Assembly (NCBI GenBank): GCA_964397255.1
Contig: CAYNHQ010000002.1
Span: 1-64,000, forward strand
DNA length: 64,000 bases
Origin: CAYNHQ01 sp964397255
Lineage (GTDB): Bacteria; Bdellovibrionota_G; JALEGL01; DATDPG01
Direction: 5' to 3'
This document shows, piece by piece, positions 1 to 12,000 of the stretch (its first letter is position 1; each line of letters starts with the position of its first letter). The position numbers were made by a program, and so were the translations under genes. The notes under the pieces are model-generated. The model ran no database searches, had not been told where the DNA came from, and worked only from the letters and a program-made list of their open reading frames with translations.

Positions 1-13
1 GAGCCCGATTCAC

Positions 14-33
14 CCCCGGACTGACGTCCGGGG
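14..33. other. Perfect hairpin at left edge
   Basis: Arms CCCCGGAC (14-21) and GTCCGGGG (26-33) are perfectly complementary around a TGAC loop. There is no T-run on either side, so it is not a typical intrinsic terminator. It lies between the end of the minus-strand ATPase gene and the window edge, and may be a terminator-like structure or part of a dispersed palindromic repeat. What lies to the left is not visible. Confidence 0.35.
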
Positions 34-59
34 ATCTTCTAAGGTGCATTAGAAACGAA

Positions 60-1241
60 TTAAACCCATTTCCCCCACGGGAGGTCAGGAAATAGTCTCA
101 AGAATTTCTCCAAGGGGATCGCCTTAATCTTCGGCGCAAGAGACGTGATGTCCGAAGTCGCATGAGACCGGTAAATCACGAAACTTTTGACATCGCTCAA
201 TCGCATCGAATTCATCAACTTTCGGAGCGGTGCTCCATCGGACGGCCGAGGGGTCTTGGACCATTTGACTTCCAAAAGCATCACTCTTCCTTCTGGAAAA
301 GGAACGAGGAAATCGATTTCAAGCCCTTGCTGATCTCGAAAGTAATAAATCTCCCTTTGTCTTCCTTGATGAACTTGATTCTTTATGATTTCCGACGCGA
401 CGAAACCTTCAAATATAGATCCGGCAAATGTCGATCGCTCCAAAGCTCCTTGCGTTTCGATCCCAAGGAGATGACACAGCAGACCTGAATCCATCCAATA
501 TAGTTTGGGAGATTTCACCAGTCGCTTACCAAAATTCTCAAAGTATGGAGGAACCAAAAGAATCTGCGCGGTCGTCTCCAACACGCTAAGCCAGCTGTTA
601 ATAGTCGGGACCGAAACGCCAAGCGGCGCAGCAAGGTCGCTCCGATTTAGAATCTGACCGCTTCGACTGGCGAGCAAGGCCAAAAACCGCCGGAAAGTGG
701 CTAAGTTCCTAATCGCGAGCATCGTCCGCACATCGCGTTCGAGATACGTTTGAATGTAGGAACGGAACCATAAGTCGCGAGCCCTGGGATTTGCCACGAC
801 CTCAGGAAAGGATCCGTGAAGGAGATTCCATTTTCCGATTTCCCGGTACGAAAAGGGAAGAAGCTGAAGAATGGCGGCCCTTCCCGCCATGGATTCGGTC
901 ACATTTTTCATTAAAGAGAAATCCTGAGACCCTGTGACCAACCACTTTCCGGAAGAGGAAGAAGAATCAATTCGGGTCCGAAGGTAACGAAAGAGTTCCG
1001 GAGTGTTTTGAATTTCGTCCAAAATCACCGGCAACCGAATCTCATCCAAAAAACTCCTTGGGTCGGATTGGATCCGTGCAATGACATCGGGATCCTCCAA
1101 CAGAACATACGAAGCTTTGGGAAAAAGCTTTTTTAGAAGATAGGTCTTGCCGGCCCGGCGGGGGCCGCTTACAACAACACAGGGAAAGTGCTTTGCGGCT
1201 TTGCGCAGCTCATTTCCCAATGTCCTGGAAACGTATCGCAT
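60..1241 (-). CDS. AAA family ATPase with DUF4143 domain
   Basis: A 393-residue P-loop ATPase of the AAA_14/DUF4143 family. Walker A is GPRRAGKT (residues 26-33) and Walker B is VILDE (72-76). A middle region resembles a winged helix. The C-terminal DUF4143 part carries an E-x-D...E-V-K pattern (EIDFLV, then LLEVKW), like a PD-(D/E)XK nuclease fold. Members are widespread and mobile; many sit in genomic islands, and no cellular role is firmly established. The length is usual for the family. It stands alone on the minus strand, 209 bp after the metzincin gene, with its own candidate promoter whose -10 box almost touches the start codon. The ATPase call is firm; the biological role is unknown. 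Confidence 0.85.
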   Translation of the reverse strand: MRYVSRTLGNELRKAAKHFPCVVVSGPRRAGKTYLLKKLFPKASYVLLEDPDVIARIQSDPRSFLDEIRLPVILDEIQNTPELFRYLRTRIDSSSSSGKWLVTGSQDFSLMKNVTESMAGRAAILQLLPFSYREIGKWNLLHGSFPEVVANPRARDLWFRSYIQTYLERDVRTMLAIRNLATFRRFLALLASRSGQILNRSDLAAPLGVSVPTINSWLSVLETTAQILLVPPYFENFGKRLVKSPKLYWMDSGLLCHLLGIETQGALERSTFAGSIFEGFVASEIIKNQVHQGRQREIYYFRDQQGLEIDFLVPFPEGRVMLLEVKWSKTPRPSDGAPLRKLMNSMRLSDVKSFVIYRSHATSDITSLAPKIKAIPLEKFLRLFPDLPWGKWV

Positions 1242-1247
1242 TTGAGT

Positions 1248-1276
1248 AATTTAAACTAATACTTTAAAAATATCAA
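1248..1276 (-). promoter_or_regulatory. Candidate sigma-70 promoter of the DUF4143 ATPase
   Basis: On the minus strand TTGATA (1276-1271) and TAAATT (1253-1248) are separated by 17 bp. The -10 box ends about 7 bp before the ATG at 1241, so the transcript would be leaderless or nearly so. Prediction from sequence only. Confidence 0.35.
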
Positions 1277-1450
1277 TCTCCGATCTGCGCTCGATGATCG
1301 GATCCGGGCCACCTTCCGCCCCGCCAGCACTAACGTCGACCTCAACATAAAAATTGACAACGGGAGACCCCTATTTTTTTCTTGCTTTTATATAGGCGAA
1401 CTTTGTTCGATTTGGACCACCAATTTTCACGCGCGCCATTTTTGGGGTTC

Positions 1451-3088
1451 TTACTGCGGTTCCGAGGTTGCCTTGAACGTCATACAATTTTTTCCCCGTC
1501 CCTTTGCACATGGACCGTGCGTGATCACACCAATCGCGGGTCCGCCTCCAATATTTCCATTTTTGTCAAAAGGTTCGACGCGATAAAGATGTTGTTGTTT
1601 AAAGCCGGCAGTTAGATCCGTATACGTCGTATCCGTTGTGGTGCCTATCAGCTGGTCGTCTCGAATTATGCGGTAACCGGCAAGTCCAGATCGTGAATCG
1701 TATGATGGGTTCCAAGAAAGAATGACCGTTTGATTCCCCATGATCTTTGCACTCAGGCCGGTGAGTGCATCAGGAGGCGTCACATCGATCCAGCCGGAAA
1801 TTTCGACGGACGCTGTGGACGAGTCATGACTCACCATCCGAATCGTGATCTGGTTTTCAGGATCTTCAAAAATATCGCCATCGCCGAGCGTCCGAACAAG
1901 AAGCGTTCGCTGATATCCCTGGTTCTCTCGATAGGTATGAATCGCGACACGATCGACAAATTCGGGGAGTAAGTCACTGTCGTAGCTTTGAGCCTGTCGG
2001 TAACTCACATAATAGGAAGTGCCTGGACTACTGAGTTTCGTAAATTTCAAGACCTGGGGATGTATCGATCCAAAGCGTCCTTCCTGGAGCGGAGTGAGAA
2101 GGTGACCTTCTATCCCCCACGGATTTGCGTCGGTGACCCAAGTTCCGCGAAACCAGTTGGACTGCGCTTCGTGGGCCCCGTTGAGCCCTCGCCATCCCAC
2201 GCCGCCATAACCCATGAAGTCGGAACGATCGCCATATTCTAAATCAATCATTCCATCGTTGTTAAAGTCTGTTGAGGCGTGACCAAAGCCGAGGTTGTGC
2301 CCAATCTCATGAGCGAATACATCCGGAAATTGACAAGTTGCGATCCAGTTGGAGCAGGTGGTGGGGCAACCGATTTGACCCAAGCCGGCCCAACCGCATG
2401 ACCCCCTGCTCGGAAGAACATAGACGAAATGCTGGTAAAGCGAGAGATCGACTCCGGCGGCGGAAGCTGCAGAATTGCCCATCGCCGCCCATGCAAAAGG
2501 GTCGCAAGGATCGGATGTCGCCGCGTTGATGGCAACACGATAAATGTCGGGATATTGGTCACTGTTCGTGTCATCCGGAAATGCAACTTCTCCTCCCGAC
2601 ATATTCCAATAGAGTTGTGCCACGGAAGGATCGGAAAGAAACATATTCTCCAACAAACTTTCGTCGCTGCACGAAACCGGCGAATCGACAAAGTCGAGAA
2701 CCAATATCAGGCTCCGGCGTGCGTCGGTATAGTAAGGATATGCCGTGGGAACGCTGTCCGCGTGAGAGGTAACTTGGACGTTTGTGGCCTGTAATGTGGG
2801 AGTGAGGGAAGGAGACTTTGAACGTATTGTCGGGTTTTGAACAACAACCTGATCTCCCGAGTACATTTTGGCCGATTGGGCATCTGTTAGATTTTGAAGA
2901 ATGAAAATTTGTCCGTTGTGATCCGTTATTGTGTACGCACGCCGAGCATAATCCTGACTGAAATAATCTTCCTCGTAGAGATTGAGTGTGCCGGTGACTG
3001 CTGAAGTGTTGTTGGAAACTGAATCAGACGGGTACGATTGTGTTACCCATACCAACGACAAAGCCAATACCCACATGCGCCAAAACAT
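1451..3088 (-). CDS. Secreted metzincin metalloprotease with FnIII domain
   Basis: A 545-residue exported protein. The N-terminus is hydrophobic, consistent with a signal peptide ending near residue 20. The extended zinc motif HEIGHNLGFGH (about residues 260-270) matches HExxHxxGxxH, and SDFMGYGG about 25 residues later looks like the Met-turn, so this is a metzincin. The spacing and the GD-x-SDFMG context recall the M11 gametolysin/M6 group. Residues of about 435-530 resemble a fibronectin type III domain (SWNPSYDSRSGLAGYRI). It probably degrades extracellular protein. GGAGG 8 bp before the ATG supports this start. It is monocistronic: the kinase gene upstream is 90 bp away. Confidence 0.8.
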   Translation of the reverse strand: MFWRMWVLALSLVWVTQSYPSDSVSNNTSAVTGTLNLYEEDYFSQDYARRAYTITDHNGQIFILQNLTDAQSAKMYSGDQVVVQNPTIRSKSPSLTPTLQATNVQVTSHADSVPTAYPYYTDARRSLILVLDFVDSPVSCSDESLLENMFLSDPSVAQLYWNMSGGEVAFPDDTNSDQYPDIYRVAINAATSDPCDPFAWAAMGNSAASAAGVDLSLYQHFVYVLPSRGSCGWAGLGQIGCPTTCSNWIATCQFPDVFAHEIGHNLGFGHASTDFNNDGMIDLEYGDRSDFMGYGGVGWRGLNGAHEAQSNWFRGTWVTDANPWGIEGHLLTPLQEGRFGSIHPQVLKFTKLSSPGTSYYVSYRQAQSYDSDLLPEFVDRVAIHTYRENQGYQRTLLVRTLGDGDIFEDPENQITIRMVSHDSSTASVEISGWIDVTPPDALTGLSAKIMGNQTVILSWNPSYDSRSGLAGYRIIRDDQLIGTTTDTTYTDLTAGFKQQHLYRVEPFDKNGNIGGGPAIGVITHGPCAKGRGKNCMTFKATSEPQ

Positions 3089-6000
3089 AAGTAGTCCCTC
3101 CGAGTTGTGTTAACGCGCTGTTACATTACTCTAATGCATGATGTCAAGGCGCCTGAAATGAATTTTTAAAAGAAACTGCTAGAGAGCGTGGTCTCTTCCC
3201 GTTCTTGAGACCGGAATGGTAATCGAAAATGTAGTACCGGAGGCTTCCGTGCTTTCCGCACGGATTGTCCCGCCTAGATCTCGCACGATGGTTCGACAGA
3301 TCGCCAACCCGAGCCCGCTCCCCTCTTTTCGTGTCGAAAAAAAAGGTTCGAAGATGCGAGGCATGTTCTCAGGTGAAATCGGTTCCCCATCATTGTGGAT
3401 GGAAAGATTCCAGTCTCCGTGGTCTCCGTTCCAAGTCGAGCGACTCTTAATAGTCACAGTACCCCCCTCCGGTGACGTTTGAAGGGCGTTTAAATGCAGA
3501 TTCGTGAGCACCTGCCGAAGCTGATCCGAGTCAGTAAGAATTTCCTCTTCGGCATTTTGAAATTCGACATGGAGCGTAATTTTCTTCTCGGCAATCGATT
3601 GGCGATGAAGTGTCTCAATTTCCCCCCATAAATTCTTTAAATATACCGGCTGCAATTTGGGTCGACTGGGGCGCGCGTAAAGCAGAAGATCGCCCAGCAA
3701 TTTTTTGAGACGATCGATTTCGTGCAACATCAATTGAAACAGCTCATTAAGCTTTTTGTCTTCGGGCAATTCGTCCGACAAAATTTGGGCTACGGACGAA
3801 ATTCCGAACAGTGGATTTCGTATTTCATGGGCAATGCCGGCCGCCATCTGACCCAGCGTGGCCATTCGAGATTGTTGAAGTATTTTTTCTTCCAGCATTT
3901 TTTTCTCGGTGATGTCCTCGGATATCCCCAAAAGATATTTCGGCTTTCCATCCGGGCCGTTGATCGGAATCTTCTTGGTATGTAACAATCGCAGCCCTTT
4001 CTTCGCGGTCTGAATCGGCTCTTGCGGGATATCCAGTAGCGTTCCGTTCTTAAGAACCTCCTGATCTTTTGAAGTAAAAAAGTCGGCTTCCTCTTTCGGA
4101 AAAAAATCATAGTCATTTTTCCCAATAAGATCCTTCCGGGCATATCCCAAAAGGTCCTCGCCTGCCCTGTTGAAACGAACAAATCGAAGTTCTTCCGCAT
4201 CCTTCACAAAAATCATGTCCGGAATATTTTCAACTATGGAATCAAGAAACTTCGTCACATCCGAAACGCTCTCGCCCGTTTGTTTCGGATGGGTATCTTG
4301 TTGGCGCTTATCCACTTGCGGCAAGAGATATCTAGCTCTCCCCTGTGCGTCAACCCCGAGTGATCACAATAATTTAAGAATCGCCTCCACAAATTTCTTA
4401 GTTCCGCCTCGGCCACCGAGGTCGGGGGTAATTACATTGGGATCTCTCTCGCGAAGAACTTGGTTATAGGCTTTCTTAATCTTTTCAGCGGCCGCCGTTT
4501 CCCCCATATGATTGAGCATCATGACCCCACTCATGATGCAAGCGAGTGGATTGGCCACTCCTTTACCCGCAATGTCGGGGGCACTTCCATGCACGGATTC
4601 AAAAATGGCGCAGTCGTCTCCGATGTTTGCTCCGGGAACCACGCCCAATCCGCCGATCAAGCCTGAGCAAAGATCGCTCACAACATCACCATAAAGATTT
4701 TCCAATAGGAGAACATCAAACACCGCAGGATCACGGACCAGCTGCATACAACCGTTGTCGATAATCAGCTCTTGATATTCCACTGACGGGGCGAATTCCT
4801 TGTGAACTTTTCGTGCACAATCGAGGAACAGGCCGTCCGATAACTTCATGATGTTCGCCTTATGAAAAACCGTAACTTTTTTCCGCTTATTCTTTTTCGC
4901 ATAATCAAAGGCGTATCGAGCGATACGCTCACATCCTTTTCGTGTGGCTATTTTTAAACTCTCCACCACCCCCGGAACCACTTCATGCTCGATGCCCGAA
5001 TAAAGACCTTCCGTATTTTCCCGGATCACCACAATCTCAACCGAATCATATTTCGTCTTAATTCCCTCAATCGAACGAACGGGGCGAACGGCCGCATAGA
5101 GATCGAATAACTTTCGAAGCGTAACATTCGCACTCGTAAAACCTTTTCCAATCGGTGTTGTAATAGGGCCCTTTAAGGCCAGTCGATATTGCTGAATGGC
5201 TTCAATCGTTTTTTTCGGGATTACCTCCCCCGTCTTCTCTGCATGCGTTCCTCCCGCGCTTAGCGTGATCCATTCAATGTTTGGCAATACTGCGTCAATC
5301 ACCTCGACAGCCGCGGAAATCACCTCCGGTCCGATCCCATCGCCGGGAATCAAGCATATGGATTTTGACGTCGCCATCTGCGTTAGCCTGACATACTTCG
5401 TTATTTTCGAAAAGTTGCGGACAATGTCACAAAGTTCATTTTCCCTCTTTATATTCTCTTTACTTTGGCAAACTAGTTTGGCGCGGGGGAAGTAAAAAAG
5501 TGTGACGTGAAGGGGGAAAAATGGAAAACAAGGGAGTTGGTTTATTTGTAGGAATCGTCATCGCTATTTGGGGAATCGCCGGTTGGGCGCAGACAAACGA
5601 TGAACTGAGGTCATCTGCGCAATTCATCGGTAGCCGAACTATCAAGTTCCCTATTACGATGACGAAATATGAGTTGGGTCGCGGGACTTTTTCTCATGAA
5701 ACAAAATATGTAACGGCACGAAAGCCCAATTGTGTACCTTCAAGTGCTGACGACTACGTGTTTGAAGACTGCATTCGTATAACTGACACGTATAAAGTGC
5801 CGTCGGTATTGGTCGTGGTTGGCTTTGATTCTGATGACCAGGCGCCCGATCGTCCACTCGCTTACGATCCGGTATACATCCCATACGATCCGGCACAAAT
5901 TCCGGGGCGTCACCGGAACTCGCAGCTCTCTATTCGAGCGACCGTCGAAAAACATCTGGAAAGTGTTCCGACCGTCATTCGCCGGGACAGTTGCAGCAGT

Positions 6001-9000
6001 CTGGCTGGCAGCGACGAGGTGTGCGTTCCTGATCTTGTTTCGGGGCCTTCGGCTCTAAGTGAATTCCTGTATCTTCGGCTGGATGCGTATTTGTTACCGG
6101 CTCTTTAATTGCAACAACCTTTGCCTTAACTTTCTGCCCTGCTCCTTCTTCTGGTAGTCTGGCCCCTGTGGGCGATCCGATTATAAGCTCGCTTTCTGAA
6201 GAAGAAATTGAGGGAGTCCTATCGATCGGTGCCGCGCTGGCGGCAGAACGAAATATTACTGCATTGCTTGGAAAAATTCTTCATCAGTGCCGATCGATTA
6301 CAGGTGCTGACGCGGGGAGTTTATTTCTGGCGGAAGGAGGAACTTCCGACCGCCCTACTCATTTACGATTTCAACTCGCTGAAAACGACAGTATCACAAC
6401 GAATTTTCGAGAATCGGTTCTTCCCATCGATTCGACGAGTCTGGTGGGCTATGTCGCCAAAACAGGAAAACCGTTACGATTTAGTGACGTCTACCACATC
6501 CCTCGGGATCTTCCCTATCAGTTCAATCCCGACTTCGATAAACGAACCGGATACCGATCAAAGTCTCTTCTTTCGGTGGCGATGATCGATCACCGAGATC
6601 AACTCATCGGCGTCATTCAACTCTGGAACAAGAAGAAAACTAGATCGACAGTGCTTACGCCTAAGAATGTCGACCAGGAGGTTATTTCATTTTCCGACGC
6701 CGATCATCGCTTACTGGAATCGCTTGCCTCGCAAGCCGCAATTGTTATTGAAAACGCGAGTTTGTACCAGGACATCGAACAACTATTCGAGGGCTTTATC
6801 CGGGCATCGATTAAGGCGATCGAATCACGTGATCCAACGACTTCGGGACACTCTGAGCGAGTAGCGATCCTTACTGTTGCACTGGCTGAAGAAGTCTCCG
6901 CAGCTTCTACGGGGCCCTATTCGGACATTCGATTCACGCCTGTGGATTTGAAAGAAATTAACTACGCCTCGCTGCTGCATGATTTTGGGAAAATCGGCGT
7001 TCGAGAAGCGGTACTCGTGAAGGCAAAAAAACTGTACCCTTTTGAACTCGAGAATGTCCGCGATCGATTTGACTTGATGGAGCAAACACTTCTTTTGGAA
7101 ATTGCCCGAAAGAAACTTGATCATATTCTCGCGGGAGGAAAAAAAGGGGACGCCACTTGGAAAGAATTGGAACGTGATGAGAAAAAGAAGGTTTCGACAT
7201 TAAAAGAATTTCTGGAAATGGTTCATACGAGCAATGAACCCACTGTGTTGCCAGAAGGAACTCCGGAGGGTCTTCATCGACTCGGATTAATGCAATTCTA
7301 TCGTTCAGATGGAACCTCCACCAAGATGTTGACCCCCGAACAGGTCGTTCGCCTTTCCATCCCAAAGGGGAGTCTATCGGTCGAAGAGAGGCTTGAGATT
7401 CAATCGCATGTCAGTCATACGTACGCATTTCTGCGACAAATCCCGTGGACACGCGACCTTCGCAGGGTGCCCGATATTGCCCACGCGCACCATGAAAAAT
7501 TGGATGGAAGTGGTTATCCTCGAGGCATTAAGGCCGATGAAATTCCTCTCCCCTCTCGCATCATGGCTGTGGCCGACATTTTTGATGCTTTGGCTGCTCG
7601 CGACCGACACTACAAACGAGCCGTGCCTGTTCCTAAGGCACTGGAAATTTTGGATATGGAGGCCAAAGAAGGACAGCTCGATAAAGAGTTGGTTCGTTTA
7701 TTTACAGACCGCCGTGTGTACGAAAGGACCTACCAAAAGGAATGACCATTTTCGGGTCCGCTCTCGTCATTGCCATCCTCGCTTCGATGATTGGAAGTTT
7801 TCCCGGATGGTTCGACAGCGGTGAATTCGCCACAGCGATCTCCACACTCAGCGTGCCCCATCCGACAGGACATCCGACATATCTTCTTTTCGCCGAGCCT
7901 TTTACATTTTTGCCTTTGGGTTCTATGGCCTTTCGTACTTCTTTGGTTTCTTCGGTCTCGGCGCTCATCGCTATGTTGGCCATTAGCTACACAGCCCACC
8001 TTCTTACAAATGCCTCAAAACGTTTTCTCTTCTTTGCTTCAGGGTTGGTGATCTTGCTTCCTTCCATTTCTCTTCAAATCACGCGTACCGAAGTCTACGC
8101 GACCCAATTCGCTTTCTCTTGGATTGTTCTTCTTCTGCTTTTAAAGGGAAACGAAAAAAACGACGAACGGTGGAATCTAGCCGCCGCGTTTTTTGCGGGA
8201 ATCACATTCGCCTTGCAGCCTCTTTTAACCGTTACGCTTCTTCCCCTTTTTCTTCTGATTTCTCTGAGGTCATGGCCGCGACTTTTTCTGTTTTTTTTCG
8301 TGGGAACGATGGTAAATCTCTACATCCCCCTGAGGGCATTGACCGACCCAACGATCGACTGGGATGCTCCATCTACCTTCCACGCGTGGCTCAAGTTTAT
8401 GGAAGCACGAGATTTTCGTATTTTTTTCCATCCTCCCTTAAGCTCCGCGGGAATCCGTGACTGGAAAGCGGGCGCGCTCTTAAAGCTGGTTCACCCATCA
8501 CTATTTCTTCCTCTTTCGATCGGATTCGTGTCATTTCTAAGACATTGGCGTGAGCGATCAAAACAAATGGTTCTTATCGCCTTTCTACTGAGCTGGATTC
8601 CCTGGCTTACAAAAGATTTTCATCTTCGCAATCCCGATTCACATGCGTATGTGATGTGGCCCATTAGTTTAGTTTTTCTGCTTTCTTTCCTAGCCCTTTG
8701 GCATTTGGAATCCCGCTATCGTTATGTGGGTAGAATTTCTGCTTTGCTATTAGCTATTTTTCTTCTGCCAACCTGGAAGATAGGATTTGGCGGGCTAAGT
8801 GCCCATGCCTCACAACCATCGGAGGCCCTCAGCCGCCATCTGGATCTTGCTCCCGTCAAAAGCGCGATCATTGTCGATAGTGATCACTGGCTATTTCCTC
8901 TTTGGTATCGAAGTTATGTGGAAGGAAGACGGCCTGATGTGGCCATTTTAGGCAACGGCTTGGGTAGATCTTCTTGGTATATCGCGCAGGTGACAAAGCG

Positions 9001-12000
9001 TTATGAAGATCTCTTCCATCGACCGGGGATTTTAGAAGGAGAACGACGAGAAGCGGCTCGACCATTTGGCTACTTATTCGGTGAGAAAGATGTTGAATCT
9101 CTTCGAAATGATTTCGCTGAGGCGTGCCAAATGGCAAATGACGAAAATGATCCCTTCAGCATTGGACGTTCGGTCTGCGCCCAGGTGGTGATTACGTTCG
9201 CGGGGGCACTGGCGAACAATCGTGCGGGAACCGGCTGCTCAATTCACTTCCTTGAAAAATGGCTGCGTGAACCTTATTCAAATGTGAGTTGTTGGCCGAT
9301 GAAGTCATTTTCTGTTCCTTCACCACTGATCCCTGACGAACCATTTTTAACCGATCCCCGGGCGCCGGTTTCCCTGTTGGCGAAAAAGTATCTTAGCTGC
9401 AACCGCCAAGATCTTGCGCGAGATCTCTTAAAACGACGGGAGGGAGATCAAAATTCCTCACTTCTTCAACAGGCCCTGGTGAACCCGTAGCTATTTATGA
9501 ATTTACCTTTATCGCTGGAACGACACGTCAATCGAATTCTCCCGGCCTGGCTTGTTCTCTTGGGGGTGGGACTCGCTTTCTATTCGGCCGTTTGCCCGTG
9601 GTCGCAGGATGAAGCGCTGTATATGCTCGCCGGAGACCTCTTTTCCAAGGGCCGATTTCCTTATCTCGATTTTCTTTTTCCCCAAATGCCTCTCTCGGCC
9701 ATTGTCTTTGCGGCTTGGAAGGGGTTAGTCGGAGGAAGTTTGGTCGCTCATCGGGCGCTTTCGATCATCTGCCTTATTCTGACAACGGCCATGATGGTTC
9801 GGTTCTTGGATGAAGGAAAGTGGGCCGCGCTCCTTTTTCTATCGAATCCGATGATCTGGAGTTATTTCGTCCTGGTTAAACCCTATGCCCTCACGACGGT
9901 ACTCATTTTTGCAGCACTCTTAGCGCTCCAGAAAAAAAAGTATCTTCTGACTGGACTGTGTGTGGGCTGTGCAACGGATATTCGTCTTTTTTTTGTCGTG
10001 CAACTTGTTCCCTGTATCACTTGGATGTGGTTAAACGAAAAGAATCGTCAGCGAGCCGTCGGTGCATTTTTCATTGGCCTCACGATCGGACTTCTTCCTG
10101 CGTTAGGGTTTCTCATCGCAGATCCCACATTGTTTGGTTTCAATGTCTTTGGTTATCATCGAATTCGGGGCTCCACGCCGATGAGTGACCTCGGGCCTAT
10201 CCTGTGGGCACTTAAAGAAACACTTAAAGAACCCTCTAATTTTCTTCTTGCCTTGGTGTTTTTGATGGGAATTTATCGACTTCGCAGAGAGTTTCGACAC
10301 CACTGGCTGTGGGTGGCCGCGACCCTTCTTGCACTTCTTCCGGCGCTTCCGCTCAGGCCTTTTTTCGATGAGTATTTGATCGCGATGATTCCGTTCTCCG
10401 TTCCTATTGTTTCTCTTGCGCTCTCTCCGGCTGGATCGAAAGGCCGAGCCTATTTTTATTCAATCATTATTCTGGCTGCTTTCCTTGGAACAATAGACAG
10501 TTTTCAAAAGCTGAAATTGGATTGGCAGGCCAATGCTTCGCCTTCTCGTCCATCAAATTCAATCTATTCCGTAGCCAATGTTGCGAAAACTATAAAGCAA
10601 TTCCCAACCGGAAAAGTGATGTCGTTCTGGCCGGGGTATGCGTTGGTTGCCGAGAGAGATAGTTTTCCCGGAATGGAACATGGTTTAGGGGTTTCCACGC
10701 TCGCGGGAAAGCTGTCAGAGGCAGATGCCCAAATGTTCCATGTGGTGACACCGACTTCGATTCAAAAGGCCCTGGCCGCTCATCTTCCAGAATTGATTGT
10801 CGTGGGCCTGGCCTCTCCCAAGGGTTTTGAAGAAATGGTACAAAAGAACTATCGCATTGCCTGGCAAGGTTCAGGAGCGAAGATTTATTTACCTCAACCC
10901 GTAGGCCGAAGATCCCAATGAAACCCACGAGCATTTCTGTATTCATTCCCATGTATAACGAAGAGACGAATGCGGGAATCATTGTTCCGCTTTTGCAGCG
11001 CGCCCTGGGAAAACTTACTTCCGATTATGAGATTGTGGTCGTCGATGATGCTAGCCGCGATCAGACCGTGGCACTGGTTGAAGATTATGTTTCGCGTGAC
11101 CCTCGAATTCGGCTGGTACGCCATGAAGTCAATCAGGGATACGGCTCGGCTCTGCGCACCGGGTTCAAAAGTATGACGAAAGAAGTGATGTTTTATACGG
11201 ATGCCGATGTCCCGATCGATTTTGGAATTTTAGATGATGTAATCCCTCAAATGGCGAATCACCCGGTCATCATCGGTTATCGTATCGACCGGGGCGATAC
11301 GCTGAAGCGAAAACTTTTTTCGTTTACGTATAACCGCTTGCTCCGTTTCCTCTTCAGTCTCCGAGTACGAGACGTCAATTTTTCATTCAAAGTCTTCCGC
11401 AAGGAAGTCGTGGATCAATTTAAAAACGACCTTCAGTCGCGGAGCGTATTTATCGACGGCGAGATTTTGGCGATCTTAGCGCAAAAAAAAATCCCCCTTC
11501 ATGAATGGCCGGTCGAATACATCCCCCGAAAGCATGGCCTTTCGACCCTAGGCACCTTTGCCCAAGTCAAATTAACTCTCAAAGAGATTTTCGATTTCTA
11601 TTTCTACCGCGGTTTCTGGAAGAAAAAATAGGCAAAAAAAAGCGACAGGCGACAGATCACTTGCGGTGGATGCGCTTTTCAAGGTGTGGGCACCTTGCGG
11701 GTTGTATTCCACTGGGATCACTCCCTGGAATTCTCCAGCGTTCATGGTTGCGTTGCGATTCAAGAACCCTTCGTCCTGACCCCTAGAGAACTTATGCCTT
11801 GCTCTCTCCCCGTTCGCTTCGCTTTCTCAAGCCGCCTTCGGGTCTTCGGTTTCAGACCGCGGTCTTTCCCTTTCGAAAAAGATCCAAGCCCTTCTCGCTT
11901 CTCGCCCACCTTCGCTGTCTCTCACCCACAAGTCCTGCAAAAAGCTCCTGTCCTTGTTCGACCAAAGCCAGGCCTCTCTGCCCCTTGCGTAAGCTCGCGT